Below are positions 39,097-47,715 of a DNA stretch of 64,000 bases, one piece after another (within the stretch, counting starts at the first letter, position 1; each line of letters begins with the position of its first letter). Origin of the DNA: Hydra vulgaris (lineage: Eukaryota; Cnidaria; Hydrozoa; Anthoathecata; Hydridae). The notes beneath the pieces were generated by a model that saw only the letters and a program-made list of their open reading frames with translations, was not told the DNA's origin and ran no database searches. The stretch spans positions 47,786,001 through 47,850,000 of the forward strand of contig NC_088921.1 in assembly GCF_038396675.1 (NCBI RefSeq). The letters are read 5' to 3'. The translations under genes and the position numbers were made by a program.

Positions 39097-39558
39097 ATCA
39101 TCATTAAAAATAAAAGATATATTAAGAAGCATGTTATTGGAGGAAGTGGACTTTTCGATACTCTAAGAGAGATGTTTAGACGAGCAGCAGCATTAAATGT
39201 AACTAAAATATCATCAGCTATGGTTAAAAAGCTTGCATCTACTGATTTAGGAAAAATTGCATTAACTGCTGCTAAATCAGCAGGAAAAGAACTATCATTA
39301 TCAGCAATAGAAGCTGCTAAAAATACTGCAATAGAAAAAGGAAAAAAATTAATTGATAAAGTATCTAAATCAAATCTTGATAAAAAAAGTGAAGAGCTAT
39401 TATCAAACTTGATTAGGTCTGGATCACAAAGTAATGAAGTATATCTTAGTAATTTAGTATATGGATCTTCAATAAAACCAATGAAATCAATTCGAAGTGA
39501 AAATGCTATTAGAGTTGAAGAATTAGTTAAAAAAGGGAATGGGCTCAGATTATTTTAA
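39094..39558 (+). CDS. pVI-like small capsid protein with Gly-Gly site
   Basis: Intact, 154 residues. A basic leader (MIIIKNKRYIKKHVIGG) ends in Gly-Gly, directly followed by a strongly amphipathic helix (SGLFDTLREMFRRAAALN) and then an Ala/Lys/Ser-rich helical body. VIGG followed by Ser is close to the adenain consensus of a hydrophobic residue, any residue, Gly-Gly. Adenovirus pVI is likewise cut by the viral protease to expose a membrane-lytic helix. The position just before the major capsid gene fits. Function is inferred from layout; the match to Polinton proteins of this kind is by recall. Confidence 0.5.
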   Translation: MIIIKNKRYIKKHVIGGSGLFDTLREMFRRAAALNVTKISSAMVKKLASTDLGKIALTAAKSAGKELSLSAIEAAKNTAIEKGKKLIDKVSKSNLDKKSEELLSNLIRSGSQSNEVYLSNLVYGSSIKPMKSIRSENAIRVEELVKKGNGLRLF

Positions 39559-39593
39559 AAATTCATTATCAGATAAAAATTTTTATTTTATTT

Positions 39594-39606
39594 TATATAA
39601 AAAATG
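39594..39606 (+). promoter_or_regulatory. TATATAAAAAATG start motif
   Basis: TTATATAAAAAATG-type motif ending in the ATG of the major capsid gene. Confidence 0.5.
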
Positions 39607-40885
39607 ACAACTTCTGAAGAATTTAATTATGATGAGCCACTGAAAGATGTAGGAATTGAAAGATGTCAATATTATGCCTATAATCCGATAATTGGTACAA
39701 ATCTAAATAGCGGAGACATAAGAATTACAATTGATCAAACTGATTTATATACACTACCATCTAAAGCTTATATTTTTTTGAAGGGACACTTCTTAAAAAT
39801 GATGGGACAGCTTATGCTAATACAGATGCAATATCTTTAATAAATAATGGTATCATGTATCTATTCGATAGGATATCATACAAATTATCATCTACAGATG
39901 TAGAGACAATTGATAATCCAGGTGTAGCTACAACAATGCTTGGATTGTTAAAATATTCTAACAACTTTCAAGTTTCAAAGGGATTAAATCAATTATGGTA
40001 TAAAGATTCCTCAACAACAGCATCGCTAACAGATAACGTTGGATTTGTAATTAGGCAAGGAGTAATAATACAAAAACCAACTACAAAGGGAGCATTTTCA
40101 TTTCGTATACCTTTAAACCACATTTTTGGTTTCTGCGATGATTATGACAAATCTGTTTTTGGATTTATACAAAAATTAACTCTTACTGAGGAAGTGACAA
40201 TAATGCCATATTTAGAGCTAATAATGTAGTTGCTGGTAAAGTTGTTCTTGATAAAGTAGCATTATACATTCCACAGTTAGATCCATCATTTGAACAAGAA
40301 TCTAAACTTCTCAGTATGATATCATCAAAAGTAACTATCCAATCAGCTTACAGAGAGCGTCGTCTTAATAGTATGGCAGTACCACAAACTACATCATTTG
40401 ATTGGCAACTTAGTCCAAAGGCATCTTCTGAAAGACCTAGATATGTCATTGTTGGATTTCAAACAAATAAGTTATTAGATCAAACAACAAATCCTTCATT
40501 ATTCGATCATTGCGACTTGCAAAATATGCAAGTTATTGTTAGGAATAAAAATTATCCTGAACTTAACTATAATCTATCATTTCCAAATATGAAGTATTCA
40601 TTAGCTTATGGTACTGCATCTGATTTTAGTGAAAAATTTTATGGAACTAGTAACTTGATTACAAATGGAAACATTCTATATACTGAATATAGAGATTTAT
40701 TTCCAATTATGGTTTTTGATGTAAGTAATCAAAGAGAAAGATTAGATTCATCAATAGTAAATATATCAATTAATGCAACATTTAATACTGCAGTACCAGC
40801 AAATACTATGGCATATGCTCTTGTAATATCAGATAAATTATTAAACTTTCAATCAGATGGAAACAGGCTTACTCAAATTCATTAA
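39604..40885 (+). pseudogene. Polinton major capsid protein (double jelly-roll)
   Basis: About 425 codons in three frames: 39604 to about 39800, about 39810 to 40200, and about 40205 to 40885. The order of conserved segments fits the Polinton major capsid protein, which forms the hexon-like capsomers: SGDIRITIDQTDLYTLPSKA, GIMYLFDRISYKLS, LNQLWYKDSS, PLNHIFGFCDDYDK, VPQTTSFDWQLSPKA, RYVIVGFQTNK, FSEKFYGTSN and ANTMAYALVISDKLL. Two frameshifts inactivate it, but codon usage and length are otherwise normal. The ATG lies in the TATATAAAAAATG motif. It is flanked by the pVI-like and AT-hook genes. Confidence 0.8.
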
Positions 40886-40933
40886 TTTTATATAAAAATG
40901 AATTTAAAATTTTTTCTTCTTTATATAATAAAA

Positions 40934-41331
40934 ATGTATTATACTAGAAAAGATTTACAAAATCTATTGAGAGAAAATAATATAACAAAAACATCAGACA
41001 ATTATGTAACATTATTAATGCTAGCTATAGATAATAAGTTGATAAATAAAGATAAAATAATGTCAAAAGTAGTAGAATCAACTGATGAAAAAAGGCCTGT
41101 TGGTCGTCCTAGAATTCATGAAGTAAAAGAAAAGAAAAAAGAAATAGATCCAAAAGATGAAAGATTGAGATCAATTAAGAAAAAGCCAGTCACTATTAAA
41201 TTAACAAACGTAGATACAGGGGAACAAATAGTATATAAATCATTATATAGAGCTATGAAAGAAACTAGAAACTAAAGGTTGATAATGGATATAAGATTGA
41301 AGTATTCAATTCTGAAAAGTTAAAAAAAATG
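40934..41331 (+). pseudogene. AT-hook DNA-binding protein
   Basis: MYYTRKDLQNLLRENNITKT... contains one AT-hook (KRPVGRPR, near residue 60) in a lysine-rich linker, followed by VTIKLTNVDTGEQIVYKS and a short helix. The latter resembles NUMOD-type nuclease-associated DNA-binding modules. A frameshift near 41272 separates the last residues (DNGYKIEVFNSEKL). A role in condensing or marking the packaged genome is possible but is inference. ATG 40934 is preferred over ATG 40898, because the 40898 reading adds only a hydrophobic dozen residues; both ATGs follow a TATATAA-type motif. Confidence 0.55.
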
Positions 41332-41389
41332 TAAAAAAATTCTACATTGTAAAAATATTTTTTTTAAAATTAAATAAAAAAAATATTTT

Positions 41390-41402
41390 ATATATAAAAA
41401 TG
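41390..41402 (+). promoter_or_regulatory. TATATAAAAATG start motif
   Basis: Ends in the ATG of the 41400 gene. Confidence 0.5.
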
Positions 41403-42122
41403 ATGGCATTTATAACAATTGAATCATTTGATATTAAAAATTTATTTGCAAAAGATATATTCAAAGCTGATAAGCCAGTTCCATATCAAAAATTACAACT
41501 TTCATATAAATATCCAACAGGTGCTGGTCCTGTTCTCATTAAAACATTACCTTCTTTTTCCTATGGTGTGTGTGAAAATAGAGATTTTAAAAATGATAAA
41601 CTTAATGGTTATTCAATGTCATTTGTATGTGATAAAGAAAAATCTGGTGAACAAGAATATTGCAATGATTAAATCTATTAAAAAATTTTGTAGAGATCAA
41701 ATTGAAGTATATAAAAATAAGATAAAAAAATCTAAAGTTAATCTTGCTAATTTAAAAATTTTAAGATATAATGCAGATAAACCTCCAATAATATATGGAA
41801 AGTTATTTACAAGTAATAAAGATTTAGAAATAACTACAGTTTTCCGTCGTAGAAAAACTAAAAGTGAAGTAAATCCTTCGGATCAATGCAAAGTAAATCC
41901 GAAGGATACTGTAAAATCACTTGTTATAGCTTCACCTTTGATTATATCAAACAAAGATGTGAAGCTATTGGATGCTTAAAGATTGAAGGTATTTTTATTG
42001 GTTCAATGATAGAGTCAATACAAGTTAAACTTCAAGAAGTAGTTATTGTTAAAAAGATTTCTAATTTTACTAGTATAATGAATGATTTAGATTTAGGAAG
42101 TGAATCAGATGATGAGTTGTAA
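41400..42122 (+). pseudogene. Possible ssDNA-binding (OB-fold-like) protein
   Basis: N-terminal block MAFITIESFDIKNLFAKDIF... with YQKLQLSYKYPTGAGPVLIK. A frameshift near 41660 leads to FCRDQIEVYKNKIKKSK..., and a second near 41900 to a beta-rich block (LKIEGIFIGSMIESIQVKLQEVVIV) with an acidic tail (GSESDDEL), ending at 42122. Beta strands followed by an acidic C-terminus are typical of replication ssDNA-binding proteins, and the gene lies just before the polymerase. I do not recognise a named family. A palindromic repeat copy (41866-41907) sits inside it, close to the second frameshift. Confidence 0.35.
41866..41907. repeat. Palindromic ORF-embedded repeat, copy 3
   Basis: ATCCTTCGGAT (41873-41883) and its inverse ATCCGAAGGAT (41897-41907) flank CAATGCAAAGTAA. 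Encodes SEVNPSDQCKVNPKD in the disrupted gene. Confidence 0.8.
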
Positions 42123-42160
42123 AATATTTAATAATCTAAGGATTTAAAAAATATATAAAA

Positions 42161-42258
42161 ATGGGAGAAAGCTATGGAATTTTATAGAATGTATAAGCCT
42201 ACGTCATGCAGTTTGTATTGGAAAAGAGAAGAAATAAATAATAATTTAAAAGATTAAA
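42161..42258 (+). pseudogene. Tiny remnant ORF
   Basis: A start motif (ATATATAAAAATG) is followed by a short frame ending after eight codons. A second ATG at 42175 opens 27 codons (MEFYRMYKPTSCSLYWKREE) to TAA 42256-42258. It is probably the remains of a small gene. Confidence 0.3.
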
Positions 42259-42263
42259 AAAAA

Positions 42264-42282
42264 TCTTGCTATATAAAAAATG
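42264..42282 (+). promoter_or_regulatory. Extended TCTTGC-TATATAAAAAATG start motif
   Basis: TCTTGCTATATAAAAAATG; the same extended form occurs at 42581, 46752 and 47699. Confidence 0.55.
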
Positions 42283-42489
42283 GAAAACATAATTCTTATG
42301 AGTCTGAAAGACCTACTTCGCATGGATCTGAAAGACCTACTTGACAAACTGATTCCATACATATCATCAGAAATATTAACTCCTGAACCTTTTGTATATA
42401 GAATAACAACTGTTCAAAATAAAAGACAACTTGAAAAACTGCGAACAGTAGAGTATTACTGTAGAGTTAGAGGATGGGGGTGTGTATAA
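42280..42489 (+). CDS. Small unknown Polinton protein
   Basis: Sixty-nine codons (MENIILMSLKDLLRMDLKDLLDKLIPY...), ending in VEYYCRVRGWGCV. The N-terminal LKDLL repeat comes from a diverged palindromic repeat copy (42304-42343) of two 15-bp direct units, CTGAAAGACCTACTT, around CGCATGGAT. The stop codon overlaps a perfect hairpin. No family recognised. Confidence 0.4.
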   Translation: MENIILMSLKDLLRMDLKDLLDKLIPYISSEILTPEPFVYRITTVQNKRQLEKLRTVEYYCRVRGWGCV

Positions 42490-42521
42490 TATTTCATATG
42501 AAACTTTACATATGAAATATT
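42488..42521 (+). terminator. Perfect 13-bp hairpin overlapping a stop codon
   Basis: AATATTTCATATG and its inverse around an eight-base loop; stop codon TAA 42487-42489 overlaps the first bases. Confidence 0.55.
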
Positions 42522-42580
42522 GACAAGAAAAAGTATTTTTGAAAAATGATATAAAGAAAATGAAAATTAAAAAAAATTAT

Positions 42581-42597
42581 CTCGCTATATAAAAATG
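42581..42597 (+). promoter_or_regulatory. Extended CTCGC-TATATAAAAATG start motif
   Basis: TCTCGCTATATAAAAATG ends in the ATG of the SAP-polymerase frame. Confidence 0.55.
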
Positions 42598-45500
42598 GAA
42601 AATAAAACGGTAAAAGAATTAAAACAAATCGCTAAAGAGCGAGACATTAAATATTATTATAATATGCGAAAAAGCTCTCTAATAACAGAGTTATCGAAAA
42701 CACAAATAAGAACAGAGTATCTACTTGATGAGCCTGTTTCAGATATATCATCAACAATTTTAGCTCTGTCACCTTTTTAGCCTATTACACAAATTATAAA
42801 ATAAATAAATAAAAAGATTAATTCTCTTGCAGATTGGATTTTATCATATGTTCCCGATAAAATTAAAAAAACAGCTAATGAAAAGATTGATGAATTAAAA
42901 TCTACAGTTTCAAATTTGTATCAATAATATGGAATTAGAAATCCTATAGAATTTAAATTAAAGAAATCATCTGTTAAAAATGTGACAAAACAGTTTACAG
43001 CTAATGGGATAAAAGGTTACGATGCTTTATCCTTCATAAATGCTGCTAAAAATAATGCTATTAAAGTACTAAACGAAAATAGAAATTCAAAGGTTTATAT
43101 AGTTATCTATTGTAAAATGGAGTGTACTGATATTAAAACATGAGAAACTATAATCACATCTGCTCCATTTAGAACGAGTAATCAAGTTGTATTAGAAACA
43201 ACAGATTTAGACGAGTTTTATAAAACATCAAAGCAGAAAATTTTAGAATCCTTATCATCTTTTCAACAGTTAGGATCAGGTTGGAGATTTGTTTCTATTG
43301 AAAAGATGGATATCAATTTTATTGAGTATAATCCTATTAAAGCTAAATCGTATATTCCACTTGATAAAAATTTAGCAACTAAAAAAGTAATAATTAATAT
43401 AAAGAATGAAGATAATCAATATTTTAAGTGGTGTATTGCAAGAGCATTAAATCCAACAGATAATAATCTTCAAAGAGCAGATAAAGAGATTAAAGATCAA
43501 GCTGAAAAAATAAACTGGGATAAAATAGAATTTCCAGTATCCTTAAATCAAATTACACAATTTGAGAAGAACAATCAAGATATCAGTGTCAATGTATATG
43601 GTTATGAAAATTCAGAAGTTCATATTTTGCACGTATCAAAGAATAATGATAGAAAAAATTTAATAGATTTACTATTAATCTCAAATGGAGAAACGAATCA
43701 TTACTTTTTAATAAAAAATTTAAGCAGATTACTTTCATCACAAACATCAAATAAACATTGCAAAAAACACTATTGTAGAAATTGTTTGTTAGAGCTTAAT
43801 TCTGAAGAATCATTATATAATCATAAACCTTATTGTGATACACATGATTCAGTACGTATCGAACTTCCACCACCAAATTCAACAATGCAATTTACTAATC
43901 ACAATAAATCAATGTGAGTTCCGTTTGTAGTATATGCTGACTTTGAAAGTTTTATCAAACAAATTTACACTTGCGAACCCAATCCGAACGAATCTTATAC
44001 TAAACAATATCAAAAACATATTCCAAGTTCATTCTGTTATTATATTAAATGTTTTGATGAAAGTTTTTATCAAAGGAGTCCAGTCACATTTACTGCAAGC
44101 AGTGAAACAGATGATGTTGCACAGATATTTGTTGATAGTTTACAAGAAGATATTAAGAAAATTTGTGATAGTATCAAATTTCCAAAAAAGATGATATTTA
44201 CTCCTGAAAACAAGCGTGATTTTAATGCAGCAATAAAATGTCACATTTGTGGAGAAGATCTTGAAAAAGATAAAGTGCGTGACCACTGTCATATTACTGG
44301 AAAATATAGAGGTGCTGCTCATCAAATTTGTAATTTAAATTATAAAATTCCAAAATTCTTTCCAGTACTATTTCACAATTTATCTAGTTATGATTCTCAC
44401 TTATTTATAAAGAAATTATCAGGAGGGAAATTGAGTTGCATACCAAACAATGAAGAAAAGTATATTAGCTTTTCTAGAGAAATTAAAGTCGATGAGTATA
44501 TTAAAGAAGGTAAGAAATTTGAAGTTAAACGTGAACTTCGTTTTTTAGATAGTTATAGATTTATGCAATTTAGCTTAGATGCATTTTCAAAAAATTTAAC
44601 AAAAGATCAATGTAAAAATATCATAAAGTTGTATTCTGGTAAACAATTAGATTTGTTACTCAGAAAAAGTGTGTATCTTTATAATTGGGTAGACTCTGTT
44701 GATAAATTTAATGAAACCCAATTACCACCAAAAGAGTTATTCTTTTCAAAACTGAACGATGAAGATATAAGTGATGATGATTACTCACATGCACAAACTG
44801 TATGGAATGAGTTTCATTGCAAAACATTTAGAGATTATTTTGACTTGTACAACGTTTCAGATGTGCTTTTACTAGCTGACGTCTTTGAAAATTTCAGAGA
44901 TGTTTGTATGAATTGTTATAAATTAGATCCTGCTTGGTATTATACATCACCAGGATTAGCTTGGGATGCAGCATTGAAGAAAACAAAAGTAAAATTAGAA
45001 CTGTTGAGCGATTACGGTATGATCCTAATGATAAAGAAAGGAATTAGAGGTGGAATCAGTATGATATCCAATAGGTTAGGAAAATCTAATAATAAGTACA
45101 TGGGTGATGAGTATGACAAAAGCAAAGAATCAACATTCATACAATATTTAGACGCTAATAATTTATATGGATGGGAAATGAGTAAACCACTTCCAACACA
45201 TGGTTTTAAATGGATGGACGAAAATGAAATAGAAAACTGGAAATCAATTCCATGTATACTAGAAGTAGATTTAGATTACCCTGAACATCTACATGATGAT
45301 CATAATGACTACCCACTTACTCCTGAAAAGGTGAAATCGCATAAAGTCGATAAATTAATTCCAATTTTAATTCATAAGAAAAGTTATGTGATACATTATG
45401 AAAATCTAAAATTGTATGAACGATTAGGATTAGTTATTACAAAAGTTCATAGAGAAGTCATGTTTGAACAAAGCTCTTTGTTAAGCGAATACGTTGAACT

Positions 45501-46347
45501 AAATACTAATCTTAGAACTAAAGCAACAAATGAACTTGAAAAAGAGTTTTTTAAACTGATGAATAATTCAGTCTTTGGTAAAACAATGGAAAATATTGAA
45601 AACAGAGTCGATGTTAGATTAGTAACGAACAGAGATGAAGCTGTTAAGTTAGCATCAAGACCAAACTATGAAAGTAGAACAATATTTGACAAAAATTTAA
45701 TAGCTACACATATGAAAAGAACTAAATTAATGTACAACAAACCAATTTACTTAGGAATGTATATATTAGATTTGAGCAAAACTCTAATGTATGAATTTCA
45801 TTATGATTACATAAAGAAAAAATATGCTGATCGAGCAAAACTATTATTCACAGATACAGATTCATTAGCATATGAAATAAAAACAGAAGATTTTTACGAT
45901 GATATTAAAAATGATGTTGAAAGTAAATTTGATACAAGTGTGTTCGATCCAAAGCATCCAGCAATTAATAATGCAGGATTTGAAGTTGGTCTTAATAAGA
46001 AAGTATTAGGAATGTTCAAAGATGAAGCAGGAGGAGCACAAATTGAAGAATTTGTAGGACTCAGATCTAAATTATATTTCTACAAAGTACACGGAAAAGA
46101 TAACAAAAAATGTAAAGGAGTAAAAAAGAATGTTGTTAAAAAATATATTACACATGAAGATTATAAACATTGTTTATTAAATAAAGTAGATCACATTAGG
46201 AAAATGAATGTAATAAGATCCCATTCACATGAAGTATAAACTGAAGAAATAAATAAAATTGCATTAAGTGCAGACGATGATAAAAGAGTTATTTTAGAAG
46301 ACGGAATTCACACTTTAGCATACGGGCATTACAAATTAAGGCAATAG
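42595..46347 (+). pseudogene. Protein-primed DNA polymerase B with SAP-like N-terminus
   Basis: One continuous frame of about 1250 codons with no frameshift, interrupted by six stops: 42778, 42802, 42925, 43141, 43915 and 46237. The N-terminus (KTVKELKQIAKERDIKYYY...) is SAP-like. Further on are a zinc-finger-like stretch near 43755 (CKKHYCRNC), exonuclease motifs YADFES (43933), NLSSYDSHL (about 44378) and YNVSDVLLLAD (about 44850), and a CHICG...DHCH...C insertion resembling an HNH/endonuclease VII zinc fold (44239-44335). Polymerase motifs follow: A YLDANNLYGW (45145), B KLMNNSVFGKTMEN (45555) and C FTDTDSLAYEI (45845). This enzyme would copy the element from a terminal protein primer. The coding tail after 46237 runs to the TAG at 46345-46347. 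Confidence 0.9.
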
Positions 46348-46455
46348 GCATTAAGGCAATAGGCGATAGGCATTAAAGAAACACCACCTCCCTTCACCCA
46401 AAGTCATACTAAACAAGATACAAAAAATGACATAAATATTTTTTATTTATTTAAA

Positions 46456-46710
46456 ATGAGAATAAATAAAAAACGAAAAGTAATTATAAAAACTTTGTTA
46501 TTGGACGATCATAAATTAAAATTAATAAAGATATATACAAATAATATTAAAGAAATTAATCAAAAAATAATAAAAGCTGTAAAACAATATTACAAATATT
46601 ACGGTGAAGAATGTATTAATAATGTTGATATTTCAATCTATTTCATACAAAACACTGATAAATATGATCCATTTATAAACGTGTATAATATTATAGAAGT
46701 GTACATATAA
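46456..46710 (+). CDS. Small unknown protein, paralogue of next gene
   Basis: Eighty-four intact codons (MRINKKRKVIIKTLLLDDHK...IQNTDKYDPFINVYN). It shares its start (K-KTLLL) and its NxDKYDxI block with the product of 46768-47202, suggesting tandem duplication. No domain recognised. Confidence 0.5.
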   Translation: MRINKKRKVIIKTLLLDDHKLKLIKIYTNNIKEINQKIIKAVKQYYKYYGEECINNVDISIYFIQNTDKYDPFINVYNIIEVYI

Positions 46711-46751
46711 ATTTACAAAAAATTTAAAAAAAAAAAATGATATAAATAATT

Positions 46752-46770
46752 TTCTTGCGTATATAAAATG
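46752..46770 (+). promoter_or_regulatory. Extended TCTTGCG-TATATAAAATG start motif
   Basis: TCTTGCGTATATAAAATG ends in the ATG of the 46768 gene. Confidence 0.55.
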
Positions 46771-47202
46771 GAAAATAGAAAATTAAAATTAAAAACTCTT
46801 TTACTTAGTAAAAATGAAATAATTATATTTGCTAATAGAGCTGATAAAGATTTAATAAACAAAGATATAAAAGATATAGTAAAAGACGCTTACTGTAACA
46901 ATGATAACGTAAACTTAGAAATCCATTAAATCAGAAACATTGATAAATATGACTTAATTTCATATTACGATGATATTATAATATATAAAACTGAACGTAT
47001 TAGTAAATATAAAATAGTTTGTAAAGAATATGAAGAAGAAATAAAAAAGTCAGATGAAAAGTCAGATGAAAAGTCAGATGAAGAGTCAGATGAAGAGTAA
47101 GATGAAGAGATTGAAGAGACTGAAGAGACTGATAATACTAATGTAATTATGAATATTGTAATTAATTCTAAGAAACTAAAGAATCTAACAATTAATCATT
47201 AA
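46768..47202 (+). pseudogene. Paralogue of 46456 gene with acidic repeat tail
   Basis: MENRKLKLKTLLLSKNEI... then TAA at 46927, then IRNIDKYDLISYYDD in the same frame, then a SDEKSDEKSDEE repeat, TAA at 47098, and a Glu/Thr-rich end to 47202. The acidic tail comes from a 12-bp tandem repeat. Related to 46456-46710; function unknown. Confidence 0.45.
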
Positions 47203-47221
47203 TATATATAATAAAAAGTTT

Positions 47222-47236
47222 ATTATATATAAAATG
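47222..47236 (+). promoter_or_regulatory. TATATATAAAATG start motif
   Basis: Ends in the ATG of the protease gene. Confidence 0.55.
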
Positions 47237-47665
47237 AACAAGTTTATTAATGTTGAAGGATTAGTCTTACCAAATGATCCTCTAACTAATTTTCAATTGA
47301 TAGAAGCCACAAAAAAACTAAAAATAAAAAACTTTAGAGGTGTTTTTGTTAGAGATCAATTACCAAATAGAATAATAAAAAAAGAATGTGGAATATTAAA
47401 TACAAGAGATTCAAGTACTAATGGATTTCATTGGATTTGTTGGTATAAAGACGATAAAGTAAAGTACACTTTTGACTCTTATAGCCAACCTCCACCATCT
47501 GAACTTGTTGAATACTTACGCTATCCTGTTTATTATAATAGTGAAAGAGTTCAATTTGGAAATACTTCTTATTGCGGTCACTTGTGTCTTTACTTTTTAA
47601 AGAAATTAGATGAAGGATACAATTTTCAAGATATTATTGAAAACTTATTGAATACAAAAATATAA
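47234..47665 (+). CDS. Adenain-type cysteine protease (Ulp1/C5-like)
   Basis: Intact, 143 residues. The catalytic set appears in order: His66 in GFHWICW, Asp81 in FDSYSQPPP, Gln107 and Cys114 in SYCGHLCLYFL. The seven-residue Gln-Cys spacing equals that of adenovirus protease. In Polintons this enzyme is the maturation protease for capsid proteins, cutting at Gly-Gly sites; candidates are the pX- and pVI-like products of this element. The start is fixed by the TATATATAAAATG motif. It is undamaged although most neighbours are broken, and a hairpin begins two bases after its stop. Confidence 0.85.
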   Translation: MNKFINVEGLVLPNDPLTNFQLIEATKKLKIKNFRGVFVRDQLPNRIIKKECGILNTRDSSTNGFHWICWYKDDKVKYTFDSYSQPPPSELVEYLRYPVYYNSERVQFGNTSYCGHLCLYFLKKLDEGYNFQDIIENLLNTKI

Positions 47666-47666
47666 A

Positions 47667-47692
47667 AAATCTTTCAGATTCATGAAAGATTT
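47667..47692 (+). terminator. 10-bp hairpin just after the protease stop
   Basis: AAATCTTTCA-GATTCA-TGAAAGATTT, starting two bases after TAA 47663-47665. Confidence 0.5.
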
Positions 47693-47698
47693 AAAAAA

Positions 47699-47715
47699 AT
47701 CTTGCGTATAAAATG
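47699..47715 (+). promoter_or_regulatory. Extended TCTTGCG-TATAAAATG start motif
   Basis: TCTTGCGTATAAAATG ends in the ATG of the fibre-like gene. Confidence 0.55.

Noticed and set aside
42595-47202. Stop-codon reassignment in the Polinton
   Set aside because: All three stop codons interrupt genes and frameshifts also occur, so decay explains it better than an altered code.
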